Assembly (NCBI GenBank): GCA_043228905.1
Contig: JBHGNT010000018.1
Location: 5,270,001-5,334,000, forward strand
Source of the DNA: Azolla caroliniana
Taxonomy: Eukaryota; Polypodiophyta
Reading direction: 5' to 3'
DNA: 64,000 bases
Part shown: positions 24,201 to 38,597 of the stretch, in pieces
Layout of the letters: each line of letters begins with the position of its first letter
Position numbering within the stretch: position 1 is the stretch's first letter
The notes under the pieces: generated by a model
The model's input: only the letters and a program-made list of their open reading frames with translations
Databases searched by the model: none
What the model was told of the DNA's origin: nothing
Translations under genes and position numbers: made by a program

Positions 24201-27200
24201 GCCGGGGGATCTGAAGGTTAAGCACTTCACGTCAAGGCCATGTTGTTGAACCATCACCCATGAGTTCCACGATCCTCCTCTGTTGTTGCCCTTTCTTTGA
24301 TGATTTCAAGTGCCTTAGGTGTGTGATTCTGTGAGGAGTCATGGCTTGGATTCAGACGGTACAGTTCATTATTTCCCATGTGGATGCAACCACTTAAGCT
24401 CAAATCGTGTCACGCAGAATAGTTGTGTTTCCACATATCATTTATGACAATATTATGACTAATGGATACTTTATTTGTCTCCCAAGTCAGGGTTGGACTC
24501 CTAGCACCCATTCAGCTCCCCTATGCATAAGAGCCAAGTAAACCATAGTATTGAATAGCCACATTTGGTTGGGATTTGGTACAATTGTGTTTCATGGCAT
24601 TGTTATTCTAGCATACATGGCCAACGTCACATATCCTCCAGAGAGTCAATCTTTGACAGCTAGGGTCATAGGAAAGCATCGTGTGGTGCTTGTAAATCTG
24701 ACTTTTAGGTAGACATAGGAATCTGCTACTTCAACCTGACCTCCTAGAGTGGGTGAATATAACTCGGCAAATTGATGAGGGTGAGTGAAAGATCATGGTC
24801 TTAATATTTCACAAGGTACACCTGCATATTATTCAGAGACCAAGATATGTCATCAGCGGAAAGAAGAATGTGGATGCCGGTACCTGATTTATGCTGATTC
24901 CCTCGCTGCCTCTGCATTTGATGCTGTCAGCAACATCATCGATTATAGTAGAAAGTTGAGGGTGGAATTCTTGTCAAGAGGTAGTCAGGTGAAACTCCTG
25001 CTGAGGGTTGTGGTATGGCGGATTGGTGAGGAATATCATAAAAGAAGTAGCTGCTTCTACCAAAGAGTATAGCATGTCTTTCCTCACTCGCTCTAAGGTG
25101 TATGCAAATCTTCTTAATTGTATGAATATTGTAATACTCTCAAACAAATTGTAACTCTTGCCATCTACCCACAGCTCTACACAGTGTCTTCAAGGGCCAT
25201 CTCTTGCACTATGCATAATGCTTGAGCATGTTTTTCCAAGTATTTTGTTTCTCTACAATAATCCCCAAACAATACAAGCTCAACTAGCTAGCTCATATGA
25301 TATCATGTGGAACTAAAGATGTTTTGTGGATCATCAATGATAGCATCATAGCTAGAAATATCTCCAGTTGCATTGCCGCCTAAGAAATCTAGGTGCTAAA
25401 TCATCTCTAGATTTATGAACCACATCACAGTTATGCTTACAAGGGAGATCCAACATAAAAAATGCATGGCTAAAATTTAAACTATTTAATTATCTCTATT
25501 TTGACTGTGAGAGTGGAGAGGACAAGTTTGATTCCTCACGTAACGAATGCTGATGTGTGTAAGATAGTGTTCACAATCACCCCAAGGTTCACCATAATGC
25601 CATGCCACATATAAGAATTGTTGAGGACATAGAGGGACCCACTACATGTAGGCATGTGACTGGTGTCATCAATATGTGTAGTCTGCCACAAAGGTACTAC
25701 AGCTCAGAGTGGTTGCAGTACAGAAAAGGAGGGCATGAACTTATATGGATGTAATTTACAAAGGCATCCTTATCATCTACGAAGACATCAGAGATACATT
25801 CACACCCTCTTCCATGACAATACCACCTTTGTACAGCTTATGAGAGTCTTCATAAGGTGCAGTTGGAACAATTAGATCTGCGTAGATACTGAGAGCTACA
25901 ACTACAGGTGCAGATATCAAGTACTACACAAACTAATTTAGCTCTCCAAATCTTTCAGCTACTACTCCACAGGTATTCTCAAATCCCTCTATGATACGCC
26001 TTGGCAATACAAAGCACGCTTAAGGTCTGTCTCTTTAGAAAGCCACAAAGACTGAAGCACAGATATTACAGCCAGATCCAGTCCATTGCTTGCTTACAGG
26101 ATCTCCCCCACAATACTTGTATGAAGCAGAGGGATGATCTCTCATTACTACACTCTTGATTTGCATGTTGTGTCATTGTACAGCATAGCTCTTTGATAGT
26201 GTTGGTCAGTACCTACAACATGGTAGCTTTTTCATTTACTCACTAAATTATTTTGTAGTTCATAGATCCAATCACAGAGCTCCGATGAGATACCATATTA
26301 TATCATGGTTGTGGCTGTTGTAGGCCTCATAGTCACTTTGGCCTCTTTACAGCATTAATAAGATTTTTCTTTCTTTATTCGTCTTTCTCTCTGAAACATT
26401 GTCACACTTATGGGTAGGCAGGTGTAGCTCTTGTCCTGATGCATCTTTGATCATGAGTCGGTTTTGCAAATCAGACGAAACCCATCCTCTAGAATGAGGA
26501 ATATGTTAGCCAGATTTTTCATAAATATGCATTTGCCAAATTCATCTTGAGCCAGCTTATGGGGCCAAATGATAGTTGTGAGCATTCTCGGAGGTCGAGA
26601 GCACAATCAGGTTTCGTGCTCTAGAGCCAAATCTGTATTCTTCTTTCCAGGGCATCCTTAATCATAAAATTGTGGTGGTAATGTCATCTAGTTTCTCTTG
26701 GCAGTGTGCCTGAAGATCTAGGGTGCTACATATATATAACGACTGTCCTCGGCAATTTTCCCTTTGCTTTATCTTTGGAGATCTGCAATCCATTTTAGTG
26801 TTGTGTGCCTCAAGCTTAGGATTGCCCATAAAAATTGAGATAATGGAGCACTCTATGACATTGGAATGATACCTTTAACTCACAGCACCTGATATGAGAG
26901 GTAATCATCAATGTCTTCTACAATTGTGGACCACATTTCTTGATTAGTGGTATTTTTGAGCTTCTGGACTAGTTTTTTTATCAATTGAACATCACCTTCC
27001 ACTACTATTTAGAAGGGTCTTTTGGCACACTGGTCTTCTGATATATGAATCATTACTTATTTCACGAAGCCCATTTTGGGGTTCAGTTACTGGTAAGAAT
27101 CCCAAGACCTGCAAACGGCTCCTACCTGTTACCAAAAGTTGATGATGATGCAACTCTTTGAGCATGGCCCTTGCCTAGTTTAGGAAATTCTAAGGAAAAT

Positions 27201-30200
27201 GAGGAGCCTTTCCAGAGTATAGATAACTTGCTCACACATTGATGTGGCTTTTCTTGAGCTGTGCGAGGTTGATAAGCTGCATCACTTTCATGGGATTTCT
27301 TCATAGGTTCTTGGATGGAATCATAATAGATGTTGAGGCTTGATATGAACATCTTTTGAATGTTCTACCATTTGCTGCAATATGAACTCATTTAAAGTGT
27401 TTAACTTTGGCACAGTAAACATGAAATCCTCACATCATATCGAGGCACCAATGAGAGTTAAACTAATGCAAGTTATGACAAGAAAAAGTTGCTAAAACTC
27501 AACAGCATCTTGAGGAAGCAAAGCCTGCCCAGGAATCTTCAGCATAGCCTCCAACACTTCATTTCAATCACCTATACTGTCTCCTTCCCCAAATGTAGTA
27601 GAGAATCTTTTAATTATGTTGTAATCACAGTTCTCGCCCACAAAAAAGGCTTTTCCAAATTGCTTGATATTATTGAAAGAACCAGCAATACAAGAATTAA
27701 CTGAGATAGAGTCGCCACTAAATCTGGCTTCAACAAGAGTCCCTATGGAGCATAAATAGTAGGCATTTTGACTTTACCAATACCAAGAGGATAAGAATTA
27801 CCATGATCTCTGAACAATCAAAACCCCCGATGTACTGCTGCTCAAAACCCTCCTTCATGGAGCATATTCTATGACATTGTGATTCTACCCATAGAAAATT
27901 TCATATAGTTGCAGCAGCGATAAGATTTGCAATGATCTGCGATCATACAAAACCACCTATGTCTCAGAGCTCAAGACCCATCTTTCATCGATCCAAAAGT
28001 GCAACGGTTTGAAGAGGTGTTTTTACCACATCTTTGCACATAAGCTTTCAATAACTTATGCACTCGAAACAAATCTACATCACTTAGCCTGCCAATATTC
28101 AAACTTAAGCCCGATTTGTTTAGAATTTCTCATTAACTCCACATGTAAGCCATTCACATTAAAGGCAAATCCAAACAAATATGGATGTTGTTTATGGCAT
28201 CCATGATTTGAAGGATACAAGAAAATCTTAATAGCAGTGTAGTATGAGAACACATGCGATGAAAGTGCTATAGATCATCACATGAACAAATAATAGCAGT
28301 GTAGTATGAGAAGCACTGCAAAAACATGTTCCTTCAGGGTTTAGGGTCAAAATCAGACATTTAGACATTTAGACTTTTACCTAATTCATCCTAGCCATAA
28401 CGCCTATGTCTCTAATACTGAAAACATACACAGAAAAGATAGCATAAGTAGGAAAGGGCACGCCAAATTATTGACGTGCACATGTCATCCAATTGATAGA
28501 AACCTCTTCATGGTATGTTGCTGAAAGGTTGCTAACGAGTGTTAGCAAAGGGTTAGTAATTGCATGGTCGGAAGTTGTGTTGGTAATTGCAAGGTTAGAT
28601 GTTGTAAACTGGCTGTGATCCTTCATATATTAAAATTAATATATTATATACTTGTACCTTTATAATATTAACTTTTCCATTTATTACACATAAAATATAT
28701 TATATATAAGCTTATTACAACATATAAATAATGTTTAGTATAATAATGTGTCCAAGCGATTTCAATATTCGGTCAAATTTATTTTCCCCAGGGATTGAAC
28801 CAGGGCCCTATGCAGACAGCTTTTGACAATTGCTTTACTATCAAGAGGGAGGTCAGAGAATAAGAGAAAAAGAAAGTGAAAAAGATTTCAACCCAATAAA
28901 CACTTTTGGTGAGCATTTCAAGTTTCATACATTAGTTTATGGCATTGAGCCTGCCTAAAAGGAAAATCTATTCTCATAAAAATAGTGTGCCTATTCCCAA
29001 TTTTGTGCCATTCAACTTATCATCCAACGTTTGAAACAAGGTATTAGGATCAAAATTAACCGAAGGAAATTCTAGTTTCATAAAAATAACGCGCATATTC
29101 CCAATTTATTGCCATTCAACTTATCTAATTACAATGTGTGAAATAAGTTAGGATCAAAATTAATCAACTCTGGAAACCATGTTGAATTCGAATTTTAAAA
29201 GATCAAAAATCAGCTTCTTCATTTCTCAATCTAAGCATGCAGCTGGGATCATGATTTTTTAATTTCAACTGTGGGAGCTTGAAGTTTGTGATTGATTGAT
29301 TTTTAAATTTACAGCCCCGAGAGGGTTGCTATAGCAAGTGATTCAGGAAGTTAGGTACAGCCTATGCAAACCGAGCTACCCTCATTTTTGAGAGTTAGGT
29401 ATAGCTCAATTCTCAATCTCTTTACTTGGGTTTGCATCAAACATTAGGCTTTGCATTTAACAATATTCTACCTATAGATTTGTACACTTTCACTCTCTTT
29501 ACAGAGTGCAATATTCATCACTGAGACTTGATTTCCAAGAGTAGAAGGCTCTTCAAGAGAGTGTTTAGGGTTTCAAAATGTGGCATAGTGGTCCTCAGGT
29601 TTCAACTTCACAGTAAAATCTCAGAGATAGTCTTTCAATACGTACTTGCATTCTCAATACCTAAGAGTATGTGTATGGACAAGTCATCTTGCACACATGT
29701 TTGTGAATAATGCACATGTGCAATATATGTATATGCACATGTGTGGTCATACGCATGCATGCATTTATATATACACGTTTCCCACATGCACATAAGTGTA
29801 TGACAGCAACACATTAGCAAGACAATATCCTAAGAACAGCAAAAGTTTACTCCATGACAAGTTCTAGAAAGGTCAAATAACTTAAAACTGTGATTTAAAT
29901 GGTTTACTAAGTCAATAATATTACTGGTAGGATTTGGGTTACTCAATGGTCACTGATCAAGATTATGAGATGTACAGATAAAGCCTTTATTTACATTTCA
30001 TCTTGGACTTGAATGAATTCAAACCACATAGCAACAAAATACCTTGTAAAAAAATGTAGTCATGTGCAAAAATATATATATTTCCTCAAAAGTATTTGTA
30101 CATGCATTGGAAGTATCAAATATCTGCCAATTCCTCCCAAGTATTTCAAACACTCGGTTGATTCTTTTGTCTTTTTGAGAATATTCAACATCCCAATTGT

Positions 30201-33200
30201 CCAGTTCATAAAGATGACTGGATCTCCATTAAACCAAAAGAGGGCTGCATAATTCAATGTTTAATAATACATCTGAATAGTAGGGCACTATGCTCCATTT
30301 TTGTAAATAATATTTGGTTATACTTGCTCATTCATAAAGTGATACAGTATGTGAACCTCCAATGGGTAGATCAAGCCCTTAAGGGAACCATTGGCAGGCT
30401 GTTGGGTCTATCATCAGATCTCTAAAAGAAAGGCTCTGAAATATAAAGTTGATAATTGAAAACACCTCAAAACAGAATTGGCATCTTCAAAACTAGCTCC
30501 CTTTGAAGTGGTGCATGTCTTCTGTCACATTGAGTACCCATGCTTGAAGTGTGGACAGTTGTCATGTCAAACAAACATTCCTTCAATTATGAATAACATG
30601 CGACACTCTTGACAAAGTTAGGCTTCCAAATAAGCACGGTTTGATAATTGAAACAAAACAAATCAAAACAGGCAAGGCTTCTTCAAGTCTCCAATTCTCT
30701 CTGAAGCAAAATTTACATATTGCATATTTTGGCACATTGAATATATGTGCTTAAGACTATGGGTCTTTGGAACAAAAAACTATGTGTTAATGCTTCAATT
30801 AATGATTCCCGTGACACTCGCTTGACAACCCTGTGGATACATTCAAACCCTAGTAATGTTCAAGTCTCCTGCATGAAAACATTTTGGTTATTGAAGATTT
30901 CTAGTCATAAACCTCCTTCAAACGCTTAATTCACTAGAAATTAAGCAAAATAGTAAAACAAAAAAGAAACCACAGAAAGTTGTGGATATAGCACCCCTAG
31001 ACACCTCAAAAGATAATAGCATTGCTGCGAGGTGGGATAAACAAGAGATCACCCACTTAAATAGTAATGTTGGATTCAAATATGACATGATGTCAATATC
31101 ATAACTTAAGAAAGATACCTAATCCGAACCTAACATTTCTCAATAAAATCAAAAACATTATCCCTAAAGGCTGTCATGCTTCATGAAGCAATCTCTTCTT
31201 TTGAGTTAAAACTTAAAAAAGGAAGCTTAACACATGCCATACCAAAGTATTAATTATTTGGTCAATAATATATAACTAACATTGACATTAGTATAGTTGA
31301 GCCTCCTACAGGGGTAGGTTACTCTCTACCCTGGCTGAGCAGGTCTGAATGCATGCTAGGAGAAGGATAAAAACGAATCAATTCCAAGCCAAAGGAAAAA
31401 CTGGAACCCTATCCACTGTCGGCACAAATATGTATCATGTGGAGAACTCCACGTACCAATAATGGGGTTGGGTAAAAAATCAAGCATATCTAACTTTACT
31501 ACCATCTAGCATGAAAGCCTACCCTCCCAGCACTACATTCATATACCCACTGTGAGAAGGTGACTGGAAGGAAGCCTACCATGGCAGCAATGACTTCACT
31601 ATAAGTCGAACTTCTGTGATGAAGCCTAAGAAATAATATAGATGTGAAAAATCATAAAAGAAAAATATTAGTCAAAAGCAAAGAAAGAAAGCTTTCAACA
31701 TTTGACCAAAGGAAAATAAATCGCATATTTGCCAACTACTGAAAAATAGAAACAAAAGCCTATTTACATAGCAATACCTTCAACACTCAATCTTTACATG
31801 GAACCAAAAAGATATTTCTATTGTCAGATAATTCAACAGTTAAGATCTATTCTCCAAACTAACATCATAATTACGTTTGTATCAGTAATTATAACCTCCA
31901 TAAAAACTCCGATGGAGACAGCTTTTGTGGTGGTTGATGTATATCATATTACGAATGTTGTAATACCACTTCATCAGAGGTTTCGTTTATTGTCAATTTT
32001 CAATTTTCAAGCAAATTGTTCAGTTCATTTGTTTCATCAAGACATGCACTGCATGTAATCTCCATTACAGTCACATGGAGGTTTCCAAGTCAGTTCTGGG
32101 TTTCCATTTGGTTTATGCATAGATAAAACGAAAGAATGTGATGTAAGGTGGGGGGCTTTGTCCAACCACAGGAACTTTAATCCCCTTGCTTTCCATATAT
32201 CACTTGATGTCAAAAAATTCAAGCACAACAGATCACTTTCATGAGTCTTAGAGTATGGGTTGTATCATCCAAACAGTATATCAAGTTCATATCCAAAGTT
32301 TGAAAATCAAGTTCATACTACCAATGCGCATTGAGAAGGAGAAAATATAGAGTGTGTCTAAACTGGAGTCATCATCAACCCACATAGAATGAACATCCAT
32401 CTCTCTCATCCTCTCCCTCTCCTGATTTAAATCAAGCCATAATTTGACAAAAATGAAAAAGAAATAGAAGCCTCAGAGCTTAGTCCATACTTTCTCATAA
32501 ATAAACCACAAAAAGAAAAGAAGCAATAATGTTTTCTTATTTGATAACTTTTCAGACTTTGCATAAAGCTGGACGTAGAAGAGTTCCGTATATTCATAGA
32601 AAGATTTATCTGAATCTCCTGCTCGGTGGGTTTTTTTTACTATTTTCACCATTACCTTCTACATGTCTAAGGCATATTCTTTTTCCTTGCATGTTCGGTT
32701 CACTTATAAATACAGGAAATTAGAGAGGAGAATATTATCAAGATACAAGTTTTCGTTCCAGATATATTTTCTAGTAAACTAGATGCAGAGAAGTAGAAAG
32801 GACATTATTATCGAAGTGAAAGTTTTTCTTACAGATAAGACTTTCGTGTGAGCAGGAGAAGTAGAAATGATAGGAATACCAAGTGAAAGAGACCATTTTC
32901 CTTACAGGTGAGCTTCTTTTGCAATTAACACAAGCAAAAATAGAAAGCGGCAGGCTTTCAGAGGAGAATCGATGTTGTTTCTTACAGAAACGTTTCACTG
33001 ATTGTAAGAGGCATTTTTAATTAGGTGAAAGAGACATTAAACCGATTGTGGATTAAACCGGGAAAATTTGATCAAGGTTAACACGGATGCTTTTTTCTTA
33101 CAGCAAACCTCCTCTTGAGAACTAAAATGGGAAAACTTCAAAGGATCTTGATTTTACAAAAGGTGAAATGGAGTAAATAAATTCCCTTGCACATAAGCTT

Positions 33201-33450
33201 CTCTGATTTTAAATTAAAACTAGGACGGATAGGCTTATCGACACAAGCTGATAAATTTCTATTATTGTGAGGCTGCAAAAGAAAAAACAATGAGAGAAAT
33301 TCAACGGGTTTATGACTTACCGAGATGAAAGAGATGACCACATTTGAGCCTCGCAACCGATCTTTCTCCTTTGATTTCTACAGGCTCCAGGCAAATCGAA
33401 CACGAAACACCACCAGGGGAGGGAGAAGGCCTGGAAACTTCCATATCCAT
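21252..33450 (-). CDS. RFI2: RING-H2 E3 ubiquitin ligase, RFI2-like
   Basis: It likely transfers ubiquitin from an E2 to substrates; RFI2 in Arabidopsis acts in red/far-red light and flowering control. Proposed exons: 33450-33321, 23211-23033, 22845-22817 (tentative), 22234-22182, 21984-21786 and 21741-21252, in phase (1080 nt, 359 aa). The RING reads VSCSICLEPV, KCGHLFHLDC, AMQCPNCRQVEGGQWLY, with ligands C17, C20, C37, H39, H42, C45, C58 and C61, as in RFI2 proteins. The remainder is poorly conserved, rich in Asp, Arg and Tyr, with two tandem 17-residue copies starting RVSxQDYxYDL (21339-21440). Start 33450 is chosen for a better ATG context; an in-frame ATG at 33483 would add 11 residues. 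Intron 1 is about 10.1 kb and falls inside codon D44. The 29-nt microexon and the last intron (44 or 71 nt) need transcript proof. Confidence 0.82.
22687..22821. repeat. 45-bp tandem repeat, three copies
   Basis: Units starting AATCCATAC occur at 22687, 22732 and 22777. They lie in the RING gene intron directly beside the proposed 29-nt microexon, and the microexon donor falls at the edge of the last unit. Confidence 0.8.
23212..33320 (-). other. 10.1-kb intron 1 of the RING gene
   Basis: The donor GTAAGTC lies at 33320 and the acceptor TATTTTCAG ends at 23212. The interior is AT-rich. No complete gene was recognised on either strand. Two exon-like open segments on the minus strand at 26889-27352 are listed separately. 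A GGGATTGAACCAGGGCCCT phrase near 28792 looks tRNA- or SINE-derived. The rest shows nothing identifiable by eye. Confidence 0.75.
26889..27352 (-). other. unidentified exon-like open segments in the intron
   Basis: One segment (27352-27126) is open on the minus strand, contains LSILWKGSSFSLEFPKLG and GHAQRVASSSTFGN, and ends in AG followed by GTAGGA. A second (27001-26889) reads EGDVQLIKKLVQKLKN and WSTIVEDIDDYLSYQ and ends CAG before GTGCTG. Between them the frame has stops. The composition looks like protein-coding DNA rather than chance, yet the family was not recognised. They could be a decayed gene, a nested gene or unused exons. Confidence 0.35.
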
Positions 33451-33719
33451 TTCTCGTTGTTTCCCTTTACCTCCTGTACACATTTCCGACTTTCTTCTCC
33501 TCTGCTGTAGGAGAGACAGAGAGACACAGAAGAAGAAGAAGAAGAAGATGGCGATCCTCCTTGATTATGTTGCTCTGAACTCTGCCGTTTTCGAGCTATG
33601 GGGAGGGAAGACGAAGCTTTCGTGCAGAGACAATTAGGGTTTGCTTCCGATCGCACTTCTCCTTCCGCAAAGCGTGAGAGACAGAGAGATTTGACGGGAT
33701 CTTTCTTCTCTGTACATAC

Positions 33720-33902
33720 ATACATACATACATATATGATTATATGAATATCTATACATTTATTATTTATTTACTTGTTTTTTGTTTATTTAAGCATTAT
33801 CTGTTCGTTTATCTAGGATATTTATTTATGCATTTCTATTTATTTGTTTTCATACTATACTTTGTTCGTCCAAAATTCAAAGATTGATTTTTTTTTTTTA
33901 AT

Positions 33903-33937
<35 letters not shown>

Positions 33938-34060
33938 TTTGTTTGTTCTTTTTAGTTTATTCTATTTAACTCTTTTTTTGTTCTTTTTTTTTCTATTTTA
34001 TTTTATGCATTTGTTTGTTTGTTAAAAATTTATTGACTATTTAATTATTTATTTTTATTG
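33720..34060. repeat. ACAT and ATTT-type microsatellites
   Basis: A short (ACAT)n run near 33717-33735 is followed by an AT-rich stretch with a (TTTA)n tract at about 33898-33940. It lies upstream of the RING gene first exon. Confidence 0.85.
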
Positions 34061-35239
34061 AAATTCACTTGGGAAATCCCAAGCAAATGTGTCCACTTGT
34101 GTTTCAAATCCGACTCGGAAGAATCATAGAGTACTCGTAAGAGATCGTTGTGCGGGGCACACGTGCAGCCATTACCTTCTATCATTGGCTCTTCAACTGT
34201 TTACAGGCTTTTCATTCACCGACACTCACGTCCAGACATTGCGCCTCCGGAGGGAAGATAAAAGACGGCTCCATCCAATGCCTGCACCAAATTTTACTAC
34301 TAAGATGGAAACTCTACATCGATGTAACATCAACTCTAAACTCGTCCATGAGAAGAAAGAAATAAAATCTAGGACTTTTTACTCGACAGCTTGGGGCTCA
34401 TGAAAAAGCAAAATCAGACAATGCCATGTATTCTTGAACCCAAAAAATCACAATTCCCAATGGTTGTACTTGGGCCTTTGTTATTGGGTTCCTTTTTATT
34501 CAAGCTGAGCATTGAATCACCCTTAAGTAATTTGCTCATTTTTGCATTCTCACCATTACGTTGCATTTGGTCTTGTCCAAAAGGCAATGTTGCGTGTGTG
34601 TAGCTTTTTTCCATGAAAATCGAAATTTCTATTTTTCTTGTTGATGTAATGACTTTGATCATTTATAGAAAATCCGTCTCTCCTCTCCTACGTGATGATC
34701 ATCTCAAATTTATAGACGCGTTCCTTTTTCTTTGACTTCTATCTTTTATTGATGGGAAATCATCATAAATATGCTTGCAATGATACGTTATTGAAAGTTA
34801 TGAACAAATGTCATTATGATTCAAGCTATGTCCTTATAGGTACTAAGTAATCATAGTAAACCACAAATTGAAGAAATTAGTCTAGGTAAAGTAGTGTACC
34901 TTAGCTTTCTCCAAGCATCAACCTCAATCTATTTGTACACAAATGTTTCTCCTAGCCACGATGTGCACTCTCAATTGCAACATTCACCTTAATATTTCTT
35001 CAACTTTGAGTTTCACTCACTAGCTTTAGACACAATGTATGAAATTTTTCACTTTGTCCTAAAGTGATTCATAGTTGCCATCCTAACATAATTTGCTCGC
35101 TTGTATGGTATCAATATGGGTGGGTAGCAACTCTATGGATGACGCCTACAATGTGTCAAACAAAGATTCAAAAGGGATTGAATATGTCAATAAGTGTTAG
35201 CTTATGAAGTTTCCAAACATATATGTGCCCTGCAAAATT
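34061..35239. other. no gene recognised
   Basis: Short overlapping open frames near 34089-34660 lack motifs or splice support on either strand. Confidence 0.4.
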
Positions 35240-35560
35240 GAAGCTTGATCACTTCCCATTAAGACCACAAGCATGAAGGACGATGTTGATTACATGCTTG
35301 AGGTTCAAAATAAAATCTCCACATCAACATTTGAGATTTTCATGGGGAGCATTTCAAAAGACACAAAAGCAAAATGTTTAGTTCGAGATAGATGCAATAC
35401 GTGAAAAACAAATTGGAAAAATAGGATGCATTGCATTACTCTTGGTTCAATCGATTGTTTGGTAATTGCTTTCTTTTTTCCAACACCAATGAATCACATA
35501 TTACAATAGATGTGAAGGCTCGCATCACCCATCTATACATGCTATGATATAGCCACTTTG
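35240..35560 (+). repeat. dispersed repeat R1, copy b (diverged)
   Basis: It shares GATCACTTCCCATT, TTCAAAAGACACA and GAGGCTCAAG/GAAGGCTCGC-like landmarks in the same order as the copies at 47430 and 48290, with more divergence. No open frame spans it. Confidence 0.45.
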
Positions 35561-36419
35561 TTTGTGGTTTGCATTGTTGTTATAAAATTTAATTTGTATT
35601 CTCTTGAATGTGAGATGAGGATTGGGTACATTAATAAGGAGACTCGTTAATCTCATTGACTATGCGTATTTTTCATTAACAAGGTTGTGAATCTATGCAT
35701 CATACCCTATTATAATGATTCATATTTTAACCTACAAAATTTCCAACTTATTTTCACTGCAATGTCAACCAAGACCTATCCCTACATGAAAACATAGCCA
35801 CAAATCAACTCAACTAATACCATGTAAAGCAACTTATTTTCATTGATGGGAAGTATCTCACTCTTAATGTGGTTGATCATGTACAAAGATAAGTGAAACA
35901 TCAATGGCTTGGTCAACCTTTACCCAACCAACAACCTAATGTTGTGTAAACGCATCAAACAACATTTATTCACTTTATCGAAAAGCAACAAGCAACAAAT
36001 AATTGTGGATTTCCCATCTAGCTCAAGAGACAAGTTCATAGTCAAGCAATCGCCCAAGTTGCATGCATACTTCTTGGTTCATAAATAAGGAGCTCCAACT
36101 TATTTGAGGTGTCAATCAAGTAAACAAGCACAATCGACAACCCATGTCCTCCTGGTTATTGCAGAGAACAAGGCGAGGTGCCCATAGGAACGAAATGAAG
36201 CGATGAGAGGTACTATCCCTCTCAATGCATGGAGTGAGATAGAAATTCAAAGGATGTTTTCAAGGATAAAATTGGTAGTTAGATCCACCATCTTCTACCA
36301 AGTTATCCTCTTGGAAACACGTGTTCTATCCATAAAGATATCAACATTTCATAGAGAATATAGATATGTATGTTACAAAAGTCAAGGACATACCACACCA
36401 TAGGTTATCATGTACTACT

Positions 36420-36700
36420 TGGAATGGTGTAAGTACAAAAGAATTACAAGAGCAATTTTCTCTCATTTTGTTGGGTAGTTGACATCAATAAATGACTCAA
36501 ACGATGATGCAAAAGTTCTCTTAGAGCTTTCAAGTGATGTTATGCAATATGTAGTTATTGAGGAAAGGTTAATTGAACCACAAAGGAAAAAGTGGGAATA
36601 TGCCAAAAGGACAAAATTAGAATATTACATTGCAAACCTAAATGTTGAGTTCAATATAAGGCAACAATGTCAATCAATTGCATTCAACCATATCTCATTA
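36420..36700 (+). repeat. dispersed repeat R2, copy b
   Basis: It matches the minus-strand copy at 18440-18720. The open frame from 36479 reads KLEYYIANLN but has no known domain. Confidence 0.6.
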
Positions 36701-38597
36701 CAAACATGAGTATTAATTATCATAGTGACCTTAAACCTTCGTATTCGATCACATAAGCTAGGTATTGAAGTCCGATGGGCTAGGCCCTATCCCATAAATC
36801 ACAATCAGTCTCCTGTAGACATTAAAAATATATTTACCTCTCTCTCCTCCCCTAAAAGTAGTGCATATTGTAACAAAACAACATGACGACATAAATGACA
36901 CTTGTTGTCCTTACAACAATAAATGAGTTCTTATGCTAAGGTGCCTATAGACCTCAATTGTGAAACAAAACAATATTCCTTTTAACCTAGGTACCTATTA
37001 TTGCACATTGTGGAGACCATCTAATAAGAACCCATTTCTCATAATCCAATTATAGCATAGATCTCGATACTCATAATTGCCAAATGCCTATCTTGTACGA
37101 TGACGAGGGCAAAGCTCTAGTTCCCTGACTGGAACCCCATTAAAAAGGCGATAAAAGTTCCCAATTAACGATCCCAACTATAGTTGTGGAATAACAACCC
37201 AAATGGCTTTAATGATTAAGAGTGTAAGATATATTTCTCAACATTCTTCTTCATTGATGTATAAAAGAATATGTCCAATTGAAATAGACACAAATAGAGC
37301 ATGCACTTTCTCGTGGAATGGAATATGAGGTTTTCATCTTGCGTCCAACACTCAAAGACACCACCATATACATCGGGCAATGTGTCACGTAAGAGATACC
37401 TTCACCCTAACCAAGCTCTAACTTCGGCCAACTTATGATGGACACATTTTATGTCATGACTCATAAGTATCAATTTTTTGAAATCAAATACCCAAATTTA
37501 TCATCGTTCATCTACTATCTATTCCAGAATAAGGGCCACAGGAATAGGCAAAGTAGATAATTATGATTGCCAAATATGGTCTTGAAGGCCATGATTGTTA
37601 GGATCATGACCGGCCACAACCGGTTTCACTCTCGATGTTTGGGTGCAAAGAATCAAGATAGATAGTGCACAGACAGAAAAAACGAGACACGGATATTTAA
37701 TGTGGAAAACCCGAAAGGGAAAAAACATGGTAGTCCTCGAACTCTGAACTAGATCACTATAAGGGAAGGAGTACAATGAGAAGCTCCAAGGCAACAACTT
37801 TAAGCTCTCCTTCGTCAAACTGACGGTTGTACAGTTACTCGCTAACTCTCACTCTCTCTCACGGTTACAGAGGCAACTACCTTCTATGTTACTACTTACA
37901 ACTATATTGATTCACAAAAAATATATTTCTATCTAACTACTTGCCCTAAGTGTATATATACACATACAACATTTATGGCTATTTACAAATGTGGCCTCTG
38001 AATCGGCCATTAAATCGATTTTGGTCGAGGCTAATACCCATTGGTTTTATCCGATTTGGCTTGTCCTCTTCTTCGCATCCGCGGGGACCTGTTTTCCCAA
38101 CAATGATTTGCCTATATGCCATTGAAATAACTTTTTGTTTATTTCTAACTAAGCCAATGTTTGCCATACCATTGAGTTTAGAATACAAAATTTCTTTTCC
38201 ATTCTAGTGCAATAGTGATGCCACAAGTATGCTTGTTCATTGAGAAATATTATATTGTCTACATTTAAATAGTCACCACCTGACTAGTCTAAATCTTCAT
38301 TGCTAAGAGAGCATCAAGTGTAGAGCCATAATAGAGTAGTGGCCATTTAAAAGATTGAGCAATATTGATAATATGGCACCATGAATCTTCAATTCCCAAC
38401 TTCCCATCGTAGATGCCAACTTGTATGACAAACTAACATGTGATTATTAATGCGTGTGAGTAAAAACATTAGTATGTTTGTTGCAATATAGTTGCATTTC
38501 TTATTTAATTCTTTGTCTATTTGTCATTGTGTAGCTTCTACGTACTTGCACTGGACTAGAACACATATATTAATCGATGGCGTTATGCCTCTTGTCC
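36701..38597. other. no gene recognised
   Basis: Left flank of the chromovirus insertion. Only short frames are seen, with no recognisable motif. Confidence 0.4.

Noticed and set aside
33378-33725. 115-aa open frame on the minus strand
   Set aside because: It is a shifted frame over exon 1 of the RING gene; the RING motif lies in the other frame.
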